A DNA stretch of 64,000 bases from an uncultured Bacteroidales bacterium (GTDB lineage: Bacteria; Bacteroidota; Bacteroidia; Bacteroidales; P3). The stretch covers positions 54,510 through 118,509 of the forward strand of contig ONJY01000008.1 of assembly GCA_900318275.1 (NCBI GenBank), in the 5' to 3' direction. A program made the translations under genes and the position numbers. Within the stretch, counting starts at the first letter, position 1; each line of letters starts with the position of its first letter. The notes beneath the pieces are model-generated. The model was not told the origin of the DNA and searched no databases. It saw only the letters and a list, made by a program, of their open reading frames with translations. Of the stretch, positions 42,334-50,684 are shown one piece after another.

Positions 42334-43989
42334 ATGAAAATATTGCTCATAACACCGCCGTTGACTCAGCTCAACACACCCTACCCTGCAACAGCGTACC
42401 TCAAAGGCTTTTACAGCGCCGAAGGGCATGAGGTGCGACAGGTAGACCTCGGCATCGAGGTTGCCGACCGTGTTCTGTCACAGGACTTTCTGTCAAGCAT
42501 CGGTCTCACAGGGCAGGCTCGGCTGATAGAGCCCGTCAAGCACTTCCTGCGTGGGCAGGACGACACCCTGGGACCTCGCATAGCCAACCGCTCGCTACTC
42601 CCTGAGGGCAAGCGCTTCGAGCCACTGGACGAGGACAACCTTGAGTGGTCGTTCGGCGTAAGCGGCACCACCGACAAGGCCATGCACCTCGCCACCCTAT
42701 TCATCGAAGACATAGCCGATTACATACGCGAACATGTCGACCAACACTTCGACCTGGTACGCTATGCCGAATACCTATCCAACGACGCCCCTACGTTCGA
42801 CCCTCTCTACGACGAACTGCAGAATGAGCCCTCCGCCATTGACAACATAATGCTGCAGCTCTTGGCAACCATCGTCAATGACTTTCATCCCGACAAGGTG
42901 TGTCTCACCGTGCCCTTCCCAGGCTGCCTCTACGGCGCCCTGCGCTGCGGCCAGTGGCTGAAAGCCAACACCAAAGCCACCGTCGAGATAGGCGGCGGCT
43001 TCCCAAACACGGAATGGCGTCAGTTGAGCGACCAGCGCATCTACGAGTTCTGCCACGAGGTGAAAATCGACGGCTGCAAGGATGCCGACAACCACTGCCC
43101 CGATTTCAGCGACCTGCCGTTAGACAAGTACCTCTCGCTCACCGAGATAACAAACCCCATGCACCGCCTCTGGAACCAAGGACGCTGGAACAAGATGGTG
43201 ATGGCCCACGGATGCTACTGGCACCGCTGCGCCTTCTGCGACACCTCGCTCGACTATATCGGCAACTACCACGCTCCCAAAGCCTCCTCGGTGGTGGACC
43301 ACATGGAGCGCATCATGGGGCAGACACGCCGCACAGGCTTCCACTTCGTTGACGAAGCCCTGCCCCCCAAGCTGCTCCAAGAGGTAGCCGAGGAGATACT
43401 GCGGCGCGGCCTGGCCGTCAGCTTCTGGGGCAACATACGCTTCGAGAAAGCCTATACCGCCGAGCTGTGCGACCTGCTGGCCGAGGCCGGCATGGTGGCC
43501 GTGAGCGGTGGCCTCGAGGTAGCCAGCGACCGTCTGCTCAAACTGATAGACAAGGGTGTCACCATACACCAGACCGTCGAGGCCTGCCGCCACCTGCGCG
43601 ACGCCGGCATCATGGTGCACACCTACCTCATGTACGGCTTCCCCACCGAGACGCTGCAGGAGAGCGTCGACGCCCTTGAGACCGTACGGCGCATGTTCGA
43701 CGAGGGCATCGTGCAGAGTGCTTTCTGGCACCGCTACGCCATGACCTGCCATTCGCCCAGCGGCCTCAACCCCGAACGCTACGGCGCACACCGCACCACG
43801 CTGGAGCCGAATCCCTTCTGCAATAACGAAGTTGACTGGGAGCCGCAATTCCCCTATGACATCGAGGCCGTAGGCGCAGCCCTGCGTCTGGCCACCTACA
43901 ACTACATGAACGGCCTCGGCCTCGACCAGCCCGTGCGCTCGTGGTTCCCCATCAAGGTACCCAAGCCCTCACCCTCTATTCAATACTGA
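42334..43989 (+). CDS. B12-binding-type radical SAM protein with an atypical cluster motif
   Basis: A 551-residue protein with an N-terminal cobalamin-binding-like Rossmann region (MKILLITPPLTQLNTPYPAT onward; no DXHXXG motif seen) and a radical SAM barrel. The cluster motif at residues 293-301 is CYWHRCAFC, which is CX4CX2C rather than the usual CX3CX2C. It is followed by HFVDEALPPKLLQ, VSFWGNIRFEKAYT, VSGGLEVASDRLLKLIDKGV and YLMYGFPTET. The product and substrate are unknown. It ends in a 14-bp convergent overlap with a BtuB-like receptor gene. Confidence 0.85.
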   Translation: MKILLITPPLTQLNTPYPATAYLKGFYSAEGHEVRQVDLGIEVADRVLSQDFLSSIGLTGQARLIEPVKHFLRGQDDTLGPRIANRSLLPEGKRFEPLDEDNLEWSFGVSGTTDKAMHLATLFIEDIADYIREHVDQHFDLVRYAEYLSNDAPTFDPLYDELQNEPSAIDNIMLQLLATIVNDFHPDKVCLTVPFPGCLYGALRCGQWLKANTKATVEIGGGFPNTEWRQLSDQRIYEFCHEVKIDGCKDADNHCPDFSDLPLDKYLSLTEITNPMHRLWNQGRWNKMVMAHGCYWHRCAFCDTSLDYIGNYHAPKASSVVDHMERIMGQTRRTGFHFVDEALPPKLLQEVAEEILRRGLAVSFWGNIRFEKAYTAELCDLLAEAGMVAVSGGLEVASDRLLKLIDKGVTIHQTVEACRHLRDAGIMVHTYLMYGFPTETLQESVDALETVRRMFDEGIVQSAFWHRYAMTCHSPSGLNPERYGAHRTTLEPNPFCNNEVDWEPQFPYDIEAVGAALRLATYNYMNGLGLDQPVRSWFPIKVPKPSPSIQY

Positions 43990-45988
43990 CACGCAAGCCT
44001 GTAGTGACGCCTGGCTGCGGCACACCGCCGTGGTCACGGTAGTGGCGGTCGGTGAGGTTATAACCGCGCACATATATCGTAGTTCTGCACCATGTGTATT
44101 CCGCCCCGGCACCCACAAGCAGCACACCTCCGTAGGCGCACACATTGCCGTCGCTGTCGGTATAGCGCCCTTCACGGTAGCGGTAGGTGGCGTCGGCTTT
44201 CAGCACCAGCCCCTTAACAGGCTCCACAGCCAGCAGCAGCGTGCCCTTGTGGCGCAGGTACTCCAGCGCCGAGCCGCTGATCCACTCACCGGCATCCTGC
44301 ATCACGCGGCACCACGAGTAGGCTGCGTTCAGCGTCATGATGCCGACTCTCGCTGCGGCCGTAGCATCCACGCCCACAGCGTCCACCTGGGTGTGGTTCA
44401 TCGAATACCACACCTCTTCGTCGGGCTTGCGCACCCAGTCGATGATGTCGCTGCCACTGCGGTAATAGGCCGTCAACCCCGCCGACAGAGCCTTGCCACG
44501 CGCCACGACGCCAGCCTCGGCGTTGAGGCTGCTCTCGGCACCGAGGGCGGCATTGGCACGCTGGTTGACACTCTGATAGTATAAATCGGTGAACGACGGC
44601 ACCCTGAAGGTACGCGACAGCGACACGCGCCACATCAGCCGCCCAACGCTGTACGATGCGTCGGCAGCGAAGCCGTAGTTGAGGCCGAAGCGCGTATTGT
44701 ATAACCCCAGCGCTACTGCCTGCGCATCCCAGCGGCCGGGCGCCAAGTGATAGCCGCCGAACAGCGACAGACCCGTGCGCGACGCCGCCTTGGTGTAGGG
44801 CGATGTCAGCGTGCTGTCGGGCTCGCCGAGCACATTGCTCCTGATGCCCTCACGGCGCACGTCGACGCCGCCAAGCAGCTCTCCCCTGCCCCACTGCACC
44901 GTCGCACGGCTGCGCACTCCAGCCGTCGAGCCTATATGGTGGTTGTGTCCTGTGTACCAGGCCGGAGCATCCACCATACCGTCGCGGAACAGCTCAAAGC
45001 GGTCGCCATGCAGACGCCCATATAGCGCTGTCTCCAAGCGCGCCGTACGCCATCGGTGCACATTGTAGGCCGACGCCACCAGCGTGCGCGTGGCCTCGTA
45101 CTGGTCGGGATAGGTGGTACTATAGAAGCCCGCACCGCCGAAACCTTTCATCTGGCCACCCACCTGCAGCTGCCAGTCGTCGCGCTCGGCGTGGCGGTGG
45201 GCCTGCAGGAAGAGGCTCCCGTGGCGGTAGTCGGTGTTGTGCATGTAGCCGTCGCTGCGGTGGTACGAGCCCGCCGCCGTCAGCGCCCACTGGCCGGCAC
45301 GCCAGGTGGCCAGCAGCGCGGCATTGGCGGTGCCGTAGCTGCCGCCGCTGACTTCCGCCAGCAGACGCTCGCGGTACTCCTCGCACACCACGATGTTCAC
45401 GCCGCCGCTGAAAGCCACCACGCCGCGCGCCATCATCTGCGACGGCGTCAGCAGCTCCACGCGCTCCACCATCGACACGTCGACAGGCAGGTCCATGTTG
45501 TGGTGCCCCGTCTGCGCGTCGCTGATGTTGATGCCGTTGAGCATGACGACCATCTGGTCGAAGGTACCTCCATGCACCGACAGGTCGGCCTGCACGTCAC
45601 CCACACCGCGCGTACGCACATCGACGGCAGGCAGCAGGGCGAGGATGTCGCCCACGGTACGGACAGAAGAATGTTGTAAATCCTCGGCGGTAAACACCGC
45701 CGCAGGCTCGGGCGTGCCGAACAGACTGTCGGCAGCCATCATCACCTGCACTTCCGGCAGGGTTCGCGTCTCTCGCTCCTCGTCGGCCTGCGCCATGGCG
45801 GTGCCATGTGCCAGCACCACGGCAACGGCGGCAACGGCCACCGACTTGCGCAACTGGCGGTCGGCGATGTACGTGGCCACACACCCTATCGTCACCTCGC
45901 GGTGCAGCGAGTTGAATGCGGCGTAGGCAGCACGGCAATAGCGCCGGAAGCGGAACGCTTGTGTCTGGTTGTGTGTTTGTTTATACAT
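43976..45988 (-). CDS. TonB-dependent outer-membrane receptor, BtuB-like, with extended signal region
   Basis: A 670-residue receptor with plug (about 85-200: VRTVGDILALLPAVDVRTRG, VVMLNGINISDAQTGHH) and 22-strand barrel ending in GVTTGLRVSIE. Before the signal peptide (KSVAVAAVAVVLAHGTAMAQ) is a 45-residue basic/aromatic extension (FRFRRYCRAAYAAFNSLHRE, then VTIGCV) typical of a Bacteroidales subset of TonB receptors, which supports the long start. Size and plug resemble cobalamin receptors, and the neighbour is a B12-type radical SAM protein, but no cobalamin riboswitch is visible upstream, so the ligand is inferred only. Confidence 0.85.
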   Translation of the reverse strand: MYKQTHNQTQAFRFRRYCRAAYAAFNSLHREVTIGCVATYIADRQLRKSVAVAAVAVVLAHGTAMAQADEERETRTLPEVQVMMAADSLFGTPEPAAVFTAEDLQHSSVRTVGDILALLPAVDVRTRGVGDVQADLSVHGGTFDQMVVMLNGINISDAQTGHHNMDLPVDVSMVERVELLTPSQMMARGVVAFSGGVNIVVCEEYRERLLAEVSGGSYGTANAALLATWRAGQWALTAAGSYHRSDGYMHNTDYRHGSLFLQAHRHAERDDWQLQVGGQMKGFGGAGFYSTTYPDQYEATRTLVASAYNVHRWRTARLETALYGRLHGDRFELFRDGMVDAPAWYTGHNHHIGSTAGVRSRATVQWGRGELLGGVDVRREGIRSNVLGEPDSTLTSPYTKAASRTGLSLFGGYHLAPGRWDAQAVALGLYNTRFGLNYGFAADASYSVGRLMWRVSLSRTFRVPSFTDLYYQSVNQRANAALGAESSLNAEAGVVARGKALSAGLTAYYRSGSDIIDWVRKPDEEVWYSMNHTQVDAVGVDATAAARVGIMTLNAAYSWCRVMQDAGEWISGSALEYLRHKGTLLLAVEPVKGLVLKADATYRYREGRYTDSDGNVCAYGGVLLVGAGAEYTWCRTTIYVRGYNLTDRHYRDHGGVPQPGVTTGLRVSIE

Positions 45989-46049
45989 ACTGTCTAAAAA
46001 AGTATTTCTGTGAATAACGCATACACATGAGTTAAATTGCGCCTACGGC

Positions 46050-46089
46050 AGAAAAAAGTGTGGCGCCGCAAGATTGCGACGCCACACTT
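46050..46089 (-). terminator. Terminator of the FGE-like lipoprotein gene
   Basis: A perfect 10-bp stem (aagtgtggcg 46056-46065 against cgccacactt 46080-46089) is followed on the minus strand by a T-run (A-run 46052-46057). It lies 20 bp past the stop codon. Confidence 0.9.
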
Positions 46090-46109
46090 ATCAGAGAATA
46101 CACAAAATA

Positions 46110-47048
46110 TTATTCCGTAACGGGTCTTACCGAACGGCCACCGGTACGAGTGGCGTTCCAGGTAGTAAAGCCTTCATTATTGAAGAAGAAGCAGTATGAC
46201 TCGTCGTTGTCATAGTGAGATGCCGACCAGTAGCCGCCAGATTCACCAAACTGGTAAACCGACACGCTGCTCCAGCCCGTGCTGAAGCCGGTGGCAGGAA
46301 GGAACAACGCACCGGCGTTCTCCATCTGACCCCACTGCTCAAGAGTATAGATGTTATTGTCCCATGCATTGCAGTCTGTGTTGAGTGCAAGACCACTGGG
46401 AGCTGTCCAGGCGTCAGGCAGGATTACCACACCAGCCATATCACCCACTGTGGCCAAGCCACACTTGGCGGCGGCATCGGGGCGCGTCTCGGTCAGGTAC
46501 ATCCACTCCGCACCGGTCAGCGTGCGCCACTTGTGCGTCTGGTTGCCACCGTTGCTGATAGCGTTGTGCCAAGCCCAGTCGGCTTCAGCATAGTCGCCGG
46601 TGAGGTCGTTGTCCGCAGAGCCACCGGGGTAGTTGCCGTCCCATGGTAAAGCAGTAAGCTGCCACGGTTGATAGGTCGTGGCACCACTTTCCCAGCCGCT
46701 CGTTCCCCAGCTGAAATTGTCAATCCAGCCATCGTAGGTCTCCGAAGCGCCCTGGTTACCCATGCCAATGCAGTCATACTGGTTCTCGGCGAAGCGCCAT
46801 GTGCCGGTAGATGCCTGATACTGCAGGTTGCCACGCGAGAAACGCACCTGACGTCCCTCGGCGACAGTAAAGAGGGCGTTGCTCGCTCCGTCTTCGCGGA
46901 AACCGCCGACTGAAGCTGCAGGGCTACCACCGTTTCCACCATTTCCACCGTTGTTGTCATTCGGTTTGTTGTCGTCTTTCTGACAGGCGGTAAACATCAT
47001 GCCAGTCATCATGGCTGCAAAAGCCAGTGCAATGTACTTTGTTTTCAT
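46110..47048 (-). CDS. FISUMP/FGE-like lipoprotein of Bacteroidales
   Basis: A 312-residue lipoprotein (lipobox MMFTACQKD), a Gly/Asn linker (about residues 28-42), then a compact domain with VRFSRGNLQYQAS, WRFAENQYDCIG, WIDNFSWGTSGW, WRTLTGAEWMYL, GVVILPDAW and the closing GGRSVRPVTE. I recognise this domain as abundant in Bacteroidales and related to the C-type-lectin/FGE fold (F. succinogenes major paralogous domain). It probably acts as a surface binding protein. It has a leader of about 240 nt containing nested helices. Confidence 0.78.
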   Translation of the reverse strand: MKTKYIALAFAAMMTGMMFTACQKDDNKPNDNNGGNGGNGGSPAASVGGFREDGASNALFTVAEGRQVRFSRGNLQYQASTGTWRFAENQYDCIGMGNQGASETYDGWIDNFSWGTSGWESGATTYQPWQLTALPWDGNYPGGSADNDLTGDYAEADWAWHNAISNGGNQTHKWRTLTGAEWMYLTETRPDAAAKCGLATVGDMAGVVILPDAWTAPSGLALNTDCNAWDNNIYTLEQWGQMENAGALFLPATGFSTGWSSVSVYQFGESGGYWSASHYDNDESYCFFFNNEGFTTWNATRTGGRSVRPVTE

Positions 47049-47112
47049 TTTTGTGTTTATTTAATGGGTTAATAAAAAGAGCCGTGAACTTGTTTCTGTT
47101 CATCGTTGAGGT

Positions 47113-47203
47113 TCTCGACTACCTATCATTACGAACAAGAAAAGCCAACGGGTTCGTGAGCGATTCTCTTTCCTTGTGTAATGATAGCTTGAAATTGTCG
47201 AGA
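47113..47203 (-). promoter_or_regulatory. Structured 5' leader of the FGE-like lipoprotein mRNA
   Basis: Three nested complementary pairs lie within the untranslated leader: tctcgac/gtcgaga (47113-47119, 47197-47203), ctatcatta/taatgatag (47123-47131, 47179-47187) and acgaac/gttcgt (47131-47136, 47152-47157). An alternative inner pair acaag/cttgt competes with the last. The element lies between the promoter (47300-47330) and the start codon (47048). It matches no riboswitch family I can recognise. Confidence 0.6.
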
Positions 47204-47299
47204 TTTCAACGATACATCAGAAAAGCGAATGCGCCTATTTATATCCTATATATCTGTCTTTCTTCTTTTTCCGGTATTTATCTTTTACTGTTTACTTTG

Positions 47300-47330
47300 C
47301 AAATATACATTTTATTTCATACATTCACAA
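47300..47330 (-). promoter_or_regulatory. Promoter of the FGE-like lipoprotein gene
   Basis: On the minus strand, TTGTG (47326-47330) and TATATTTG (47300-47307) have a spacer of about 18-20 bp. It is just beyond the truncated queG stop and gives a leader of about 240 nt. Confidence 0.6.
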
Positions 47331-47346
47331 CTTTTTTCACAGAATC

Positions 47347-48060
47347 TCACGGCAGCACCCTGTTGTACGGGCAGGCCAGCTGGCAGAGGTCGCAGCCTTG
47401 CGTGTAGCCGCGGGCGTCGACGTCGGGCGGGAGCTCGCGGGTGTGGTGGGTGGTGTAGTAGGCGGTGCAGCGACGCACATCGATCATATTCTCGCCGATG
47501 GCGTGATTGGGACAGGCCTCGACGCAGAGGTTGCAGTCGGTGCAGCCCGATGCCAGCGGCGTGTCGTAGGTGTCGCATTCCTCGGTGGTGACTATCTCGC
47601 CGAGGTTGACCCACGAGCCCCACCGACCGGTGACGAGCAGCGTATGACGCCCTATCCACCCAAGGCCGGCACGCGCCGCCCAATGCTTGTCGCTGATGGG
47701 CACGGTGTCGCAGCATACCTTGCCGTCGATGCCGAGCTTCTGCCTCAGCGCGAAGAGCATGTCCTTGACTACCTTATGGTATTCGCGTGTGCGTGCATAT
47801 GCCGCCACGCCCCCCGTCGTCTCTGGCGGCGGGTATGCGCTCACGCAGCATATAACGCTCCGTGCACCCGGCAGTAATTGCCGCGGGTCCATACGTTTGT
47901 CAACGTTGCGTTCCATGTAGTCGAGGCCACCGTGCCAGCCTTTGGCCAGCCACTCGCGCAGCGGATACTCGCCGTCCGTCAGCGCGTCGGCACGCGCCAC
48001 ACCGCAGGCGTCAAAGCCTACAGCCAACGCCGCCTCTTTAATTTCTGCACTACTCAGCAT
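47347..48060 (-). CDS. queG: Epoxyqueuosine reductase QueG, C-terminally short
   Basis: QueG reduces epoxyqueuosine to queuosine in tRNA using cobalamin and two 4Fe-4S clusters. The 237 residues include MDPRQLLPGARSVICCV, ISDKHWAARAGLGWIGRHTL, the first cluster motif CTDCNLCVEACPNHAI and the second CDLCQLACPYNR. The protein stops four residues after that second motif (VLP then TGA), whereas most family members continue for 70 or more residues. The missing tail is not found in another frame downstream, where a promoter for the next gene begins. The start MLSSAEIKEAAL overlaps the RlmL-like gene by 11 bp. Confidence 0.85.
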   Translation of the reverse strand: MLSSAEIKEAALAVGFDACGVARADALTDGEYPLREWLAKGWHGGLDYMERNVDKRMDPRQLLPGARSVICCVSAYPPPETTGGVAAYARTREYHKVVKDMLFALRQKLGIDGKVCCDTVPISDKHWAARAGLGWIGRHTLLVTGRWGSWVNLGEIVTTEECDTYDTPLASGCTDCNLCVEACPNHAIGENMIDVRRCTAYYTTHHTRELPPDVDARGYTQGCDLCQLACPYNRVLP

Positions 48061-49276
48061 CCTGCTGGTACTTCGCCTTCTTCGAGCCGTCGTAGAGCTC
48101 AAAGTGCAGGAAGCGGCAGTCGAGGGAGCCGTTCTGCACGGGTATCTTGCGCGAGGGGTGCAGACCTATGTGCTTCATAGCCTCGAAGTCGCTGGTGATG
48201 AGCCACACGTCGCAGTCCTTGCCGTAGCGCTGCTTGAAGGTGTCGCCCAACTTCTCGTACATGGCGTTGAGGTCCTCCACTTTGATGCGCTCGCCGTAAG
48301 GCGGGTTGGTGACTATCAGGGTCTTGCCCTCAGGCGGCTCCTGGTCGGCGAAGTCGCCTATGTGCAGCATCACGTCGTGGTGCAACTTGGTGTACTCCAG
48401 GTTCTTCTCGCATTGCTGTATGACCTGCTCGTCGATGTCGTTGCCCCATATCTCGCCCTCGAAATCGAGAGCGCCTATCTTGCGGTCTTCCTCGTTCTTG
48501 ACGCTCTTCCACTCGCCGAGGTTGAATTCTTTCCAGCGCATGAAGCCGAAGCGGTTGCCGCGATAGTACTGCGCCGGTATGTTGTTGGCCATCATGGCGG
48601 CCTCGATGAGCATGGTGCCCGAGCCGCACATGGGGTCGTAGAAATTGCAGTCGCACTTCCATCCGGCGAGTTTCAGCAGGCCGGCGGCGAGCACCTCGTT
48701 GATGGGGGCAATGCCGACACCCTGGCGGTAGCCACGCTTGTGCAGCGAGTCGCCGCTGGCATTCATCAGCAGGGTGATGTGGTTGTCGCGTATGTGCAGG
48801 TTGAACTTGTAGTCGGGCTGCTCGGTGTCGATGCTGGGGCGCTTGCCGAAGTTGCGGCGGAAGCGGTCGACGATGGCGTCCTTGGTCTTCAGGGCAGCAT
48901 AGTAACTGTGCGTGAACACCTCGCCACTGGTCGTGGAGTCAATCATGAAGGTGCAGTCGCAGTCCAATATCTTCTCCCAGCGTATCTTGTACACCTGGTC
49001 GTAGAGTTCCTGGTCGTCGTTGGCGTCGAACTCGGCGAAGGGTTTCATTATGGCCAGAGCGGTGCGGCAGCAGTAGTTGGCGCGGTAGAGCAGACGCATA
49101 TCGCCCTCAAACTCAACGGCTCGGTTGAGCACGGTGACGTTCTCGGCGCCCATCTCGCGCAGCTCATCGGCGAGCACTTCTTCGAGGCTCACCATCGTCT
49201 TGGCCACCATCTTGAATTTCTCACGCGGCGCCGATGTGCCGGTCACCACCTTTCCACGGTTTTTCTCTATTATCAT
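48050..49276 (-). CDS. THUMP-domain RNA methyltransferase, RlmL/Trm-like
   Basis: A 408-residue protein with an N-terminal THUMP domain (about 40-170) and a Rossmann N2-guanine methyltransferase domain: NEVLAAGLLKLAGW, FYDPMCGSGTMLIEAAMMA, GNDIDEQVIQQCEKNL and the catalytic TNPPYGERI. The equivalent half of E. coli RlmKL methylates 23S G2445; the RlmK half is absent, as usual in Bacteroidota. It sits between nadC (9-bp gap) and queG (11-bp overlap). Confidence 0.92.
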   Translation of the reverse strand: MIIEKNRGKVVTGTSAPREKFKMVAKTMVSLEEVLADELREMGAENVTVLNRAVEFEGDMRLLYRANYCCRTALAIMKPFAEFDANDDQELYDQVYKIRWEKILDCDCTFMIDSTTSGEVFTHSYYAALKTKDAIVDRFRRNFGKRPSIDTEQPDYKFNLHIRDNHITLLMNASGDSLHKRGYRQGVGIAPINEVLAAGLLKLAGWKCDCNFYDPMCGSGTMLIEAAMMANNIPAQYYRGNRFGFMRWKEFNLGEWKSVKNEEDRKIGALDFEGEIWGNDIDEQVIQQCEKNLEYTKLHHDVMLHIGDFADQEPPEGKTLIVTNPPYGERIKVEDLNAMYEKLGDTFKQRYGKDCDVWLITSDFEAMKHIGLHPSRKIPVQNGSLDCRFLHFELYDGSKKAKYQQDAE

Positions 49277-49285
49277 AGCGTATTT

Positions 49286-50131
49286 TTATTTCTTTACCAA
49301 CGATATGTCGAGGCTCTTGATGTGGTGCGTCAACGCCCCCACGCTGATGAAGTCGACGCCCGTCTCGGCATAGCGGCGCAACGTGGCTTCGGTGATGCCG
49401 CCGCTGGCCTCGGTCTCGTAGCGGCCGCCGATGCGCTTCACGGCTTCGGCCAGCAGCTCGGGGGTGAAGTTGTCGAGCATGATGCGGTCGACACCACCGT
49501 GGTCGAGGACGCGCTGCAGCTCGTCGAGGTCGCGCACCTCAATCTCGATGCGGAGGTCTTTACCCTTTGCTTTCAGGTAGTTGCGTGTGCGGTCGATGGC
49601 AGCCTCGATGCCACCGGCAAAGTCTATGTGGTTGTCCTTGAGCATCACCATGTCGTAGAGGCCTATGCGGTGGTTGGTGCCGCCGCCGCAGTGGACGGCA
49701 TACTTCTCCAGCAGACGCATGTTGGGGGTCGTCTTGCGGGTGTCAAGGAGTTTGGTATTCAAGCCGTTGAGCATAGCCACCATGCGATGTGTCTCGGTGG
49801 CGATGCCCGAGAGGCGCTGCATGTAGTTCAGCGCCGTGCGCTCGGCGGTGAGTATGGAGCCGCTGTGCCCCTCGACGGTCATGATGATGTCGCCTTTGGC
49901 AACGGCGTCGCCGTCGTGCTTCAAAAGACATACTTTCAGACTGTTATCAACAATTTCAAACACTCTTCGGCCCACTTCGGCGCCACACAGGATGCCATCC
50001 TGTTTGGCCACCATCTTGGCCGTGCCCACAGCATCGGGCGGTATGCATGCCAGCGTCGAGTGATCACCGTCGCCGATGTCCTCGCGCAAGGCCATAGTTA
50101 TCAGTTCGTCAAGATTGTCCTTGTAGGTCAT
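49286..50131 (-). CDS. nadC: Nicotinate-nucleotide (quinolinate) phosphoribosyltransferase
   Basis: NadC makes nicotinate mononucleotide from quinolinate and PRPP in de novo NAD synthesis. The 281-residue length is standard. Signatures are AERTALNYMQRLSGIAT, LLDTRKTTPNMRLLEKYAV, CGGGTNHRIGLYDMVMLKDN and IEIEVRDLDELQ, ending in ASGGITEATLRRYAETGVDF. No nadA or nadB is adjacent. It leads the nadC-rlmL-queG run, with a TATCTTTG box 66 bp upstream. Confidence 0.97.
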   Translation of the reverse strand: MTYKDNLDELITMALREDIGDGDHSTLACIPPDAVGTAKMVAKQDGILCGAEVGRRVFEIVDNSLKVCLLKHDGDAVAKGDIIMTVEGHSGSILTAERTALNYMQRLSGIATETHRMVAMLNGLNTKLLDTRKTTPNMRLLEKYAVHCGGGTNHRIGLYDMVMLKDNHIDFAGGIEAAIDRTRNYLKAKGKDLRIEIEVRDLDELQRVLDHGGVDRIMLDNFTPELLAEAVKRIGGRYETEASGGITEATLRRYAETGVDFISVGALTHHIKSLDISLVKK

Positions 50132-50196
50132 AACCGTCTGGTTTTATGTTCTTAAAGTCACTTCCGCATGCCCTCGCGGCACGCGCAAAGATTTTA

Positions 50197-50204
50197 CAAA
50201 GATA
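50197..50204 (-). promoter_or_regulatory. -7 box of nadC
   Basis: TATCTTTG on the minus strand. A clear -33 TTTG at the right distance was not found. Confidence 0.5.
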
Positions 50205-50356
50205 CTAAAAAATCCGCATACGATTGATAAAAAATTGCCCATTATACCAAACACCATAGAATGAGCCACTTACGCATAACACACCCACAATACCGCTAAC
50301 TTACTGATTCCATGACACCTATACGGAACCACTACGGAGCCCCTACGGCATTTCAA

Positions 50357-50474
50357 CGATAGTTCTTCAGTAAACCACCGAAATACTACTGAAGAACTGT
50401 CGTAGGAGCGCCGAAGGGGCTTTCATGCGGTTTAGGACGGGTCTAGTAGCCGTTTAGGACGGGTTTAGGACGGG
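50357..50474. repeat. Hairpin plus three 11-bp direct repeats in the nadC-dNK region
   Basis: A 16-bp inverted repeat with one mismatch (50357-50372 against 50387-50402; core agttcttcagta) shares its core with the 14974 hairpin. It is followed by the 11-bp unit tttaggacggg at 50431, 50453 and 50464, all on an 11-bp lattice. Confidence 0.8.
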
Positions 50475-50594
50475 TGGTGGCAGGTGGAGACAACGGGAAA
50501 AGTTGGTGAGCGGACGGAGAGCAGACGGCGGAACGGACGAGGGAAAAAATGAAGTTTTTTTTGCAAAATATATAAATAATTCAAAAATATGTCG

Positions 50595-50602
50595 TATATT
50601 TG
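50595..50602 (+). promoter_or_regulatory. -7 box of the deoxynucleoside kinase operon
   Basis: TATATTTG lies 82 bp before the ATG. The nearest TTTG upstream (50560) is 31 bp away, too far for the usual spacing, so the -33 element is unclear. Confidence 0.5.
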
Positions 50603-50684
50603 CGTTTTGGAAAAAACATTGTAACAACAGCCATTATGCACTCTTTCAACGAGAAAGAACGCATGGTGGCATGAAGGAAAGTAT

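Larger units (their letters stand above)
50132..50684. other. Divergent intergenic region between nadC and the deoxynucleoside kinase gene
   Basis: This 553-bp region has no credible gene. It holds the nadC -7 box (50197-50204), an 11-bp-period hairpin and direct-repeat array (50357-50474), a purine-rich stretch (about 50480-50550) and the deoxynucleoside kinase -7 box (50595-50602). Like the rnfB-uspA region, the repeat lies between divergent promoters. Confidence 0.75.

Noticed and set aside
45989-46049. Cobalamin riboswitch upstream of the BtuB-like receptor
   Set aside because: Only about 60 bp separate the start codon from the neighbouring terminator, far too short, and no B12-box-like sequence was found.
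46110-47048. Diversity-generating retroelement target (FGE/C-type-lectin-fold C-terminus)
   Set aside because: No reverse transcriptase, no template/variable repeat pair and no adenine-biased segment is visible near this gene or the FGE-fold gene at 1998-2987.
47942-50155. A 737-codon plus-strand frame across queG, the RlmL-like gene and nadC
   Set aside because: All three sense genes have catalytic motifs in place; the frame is a shadow.
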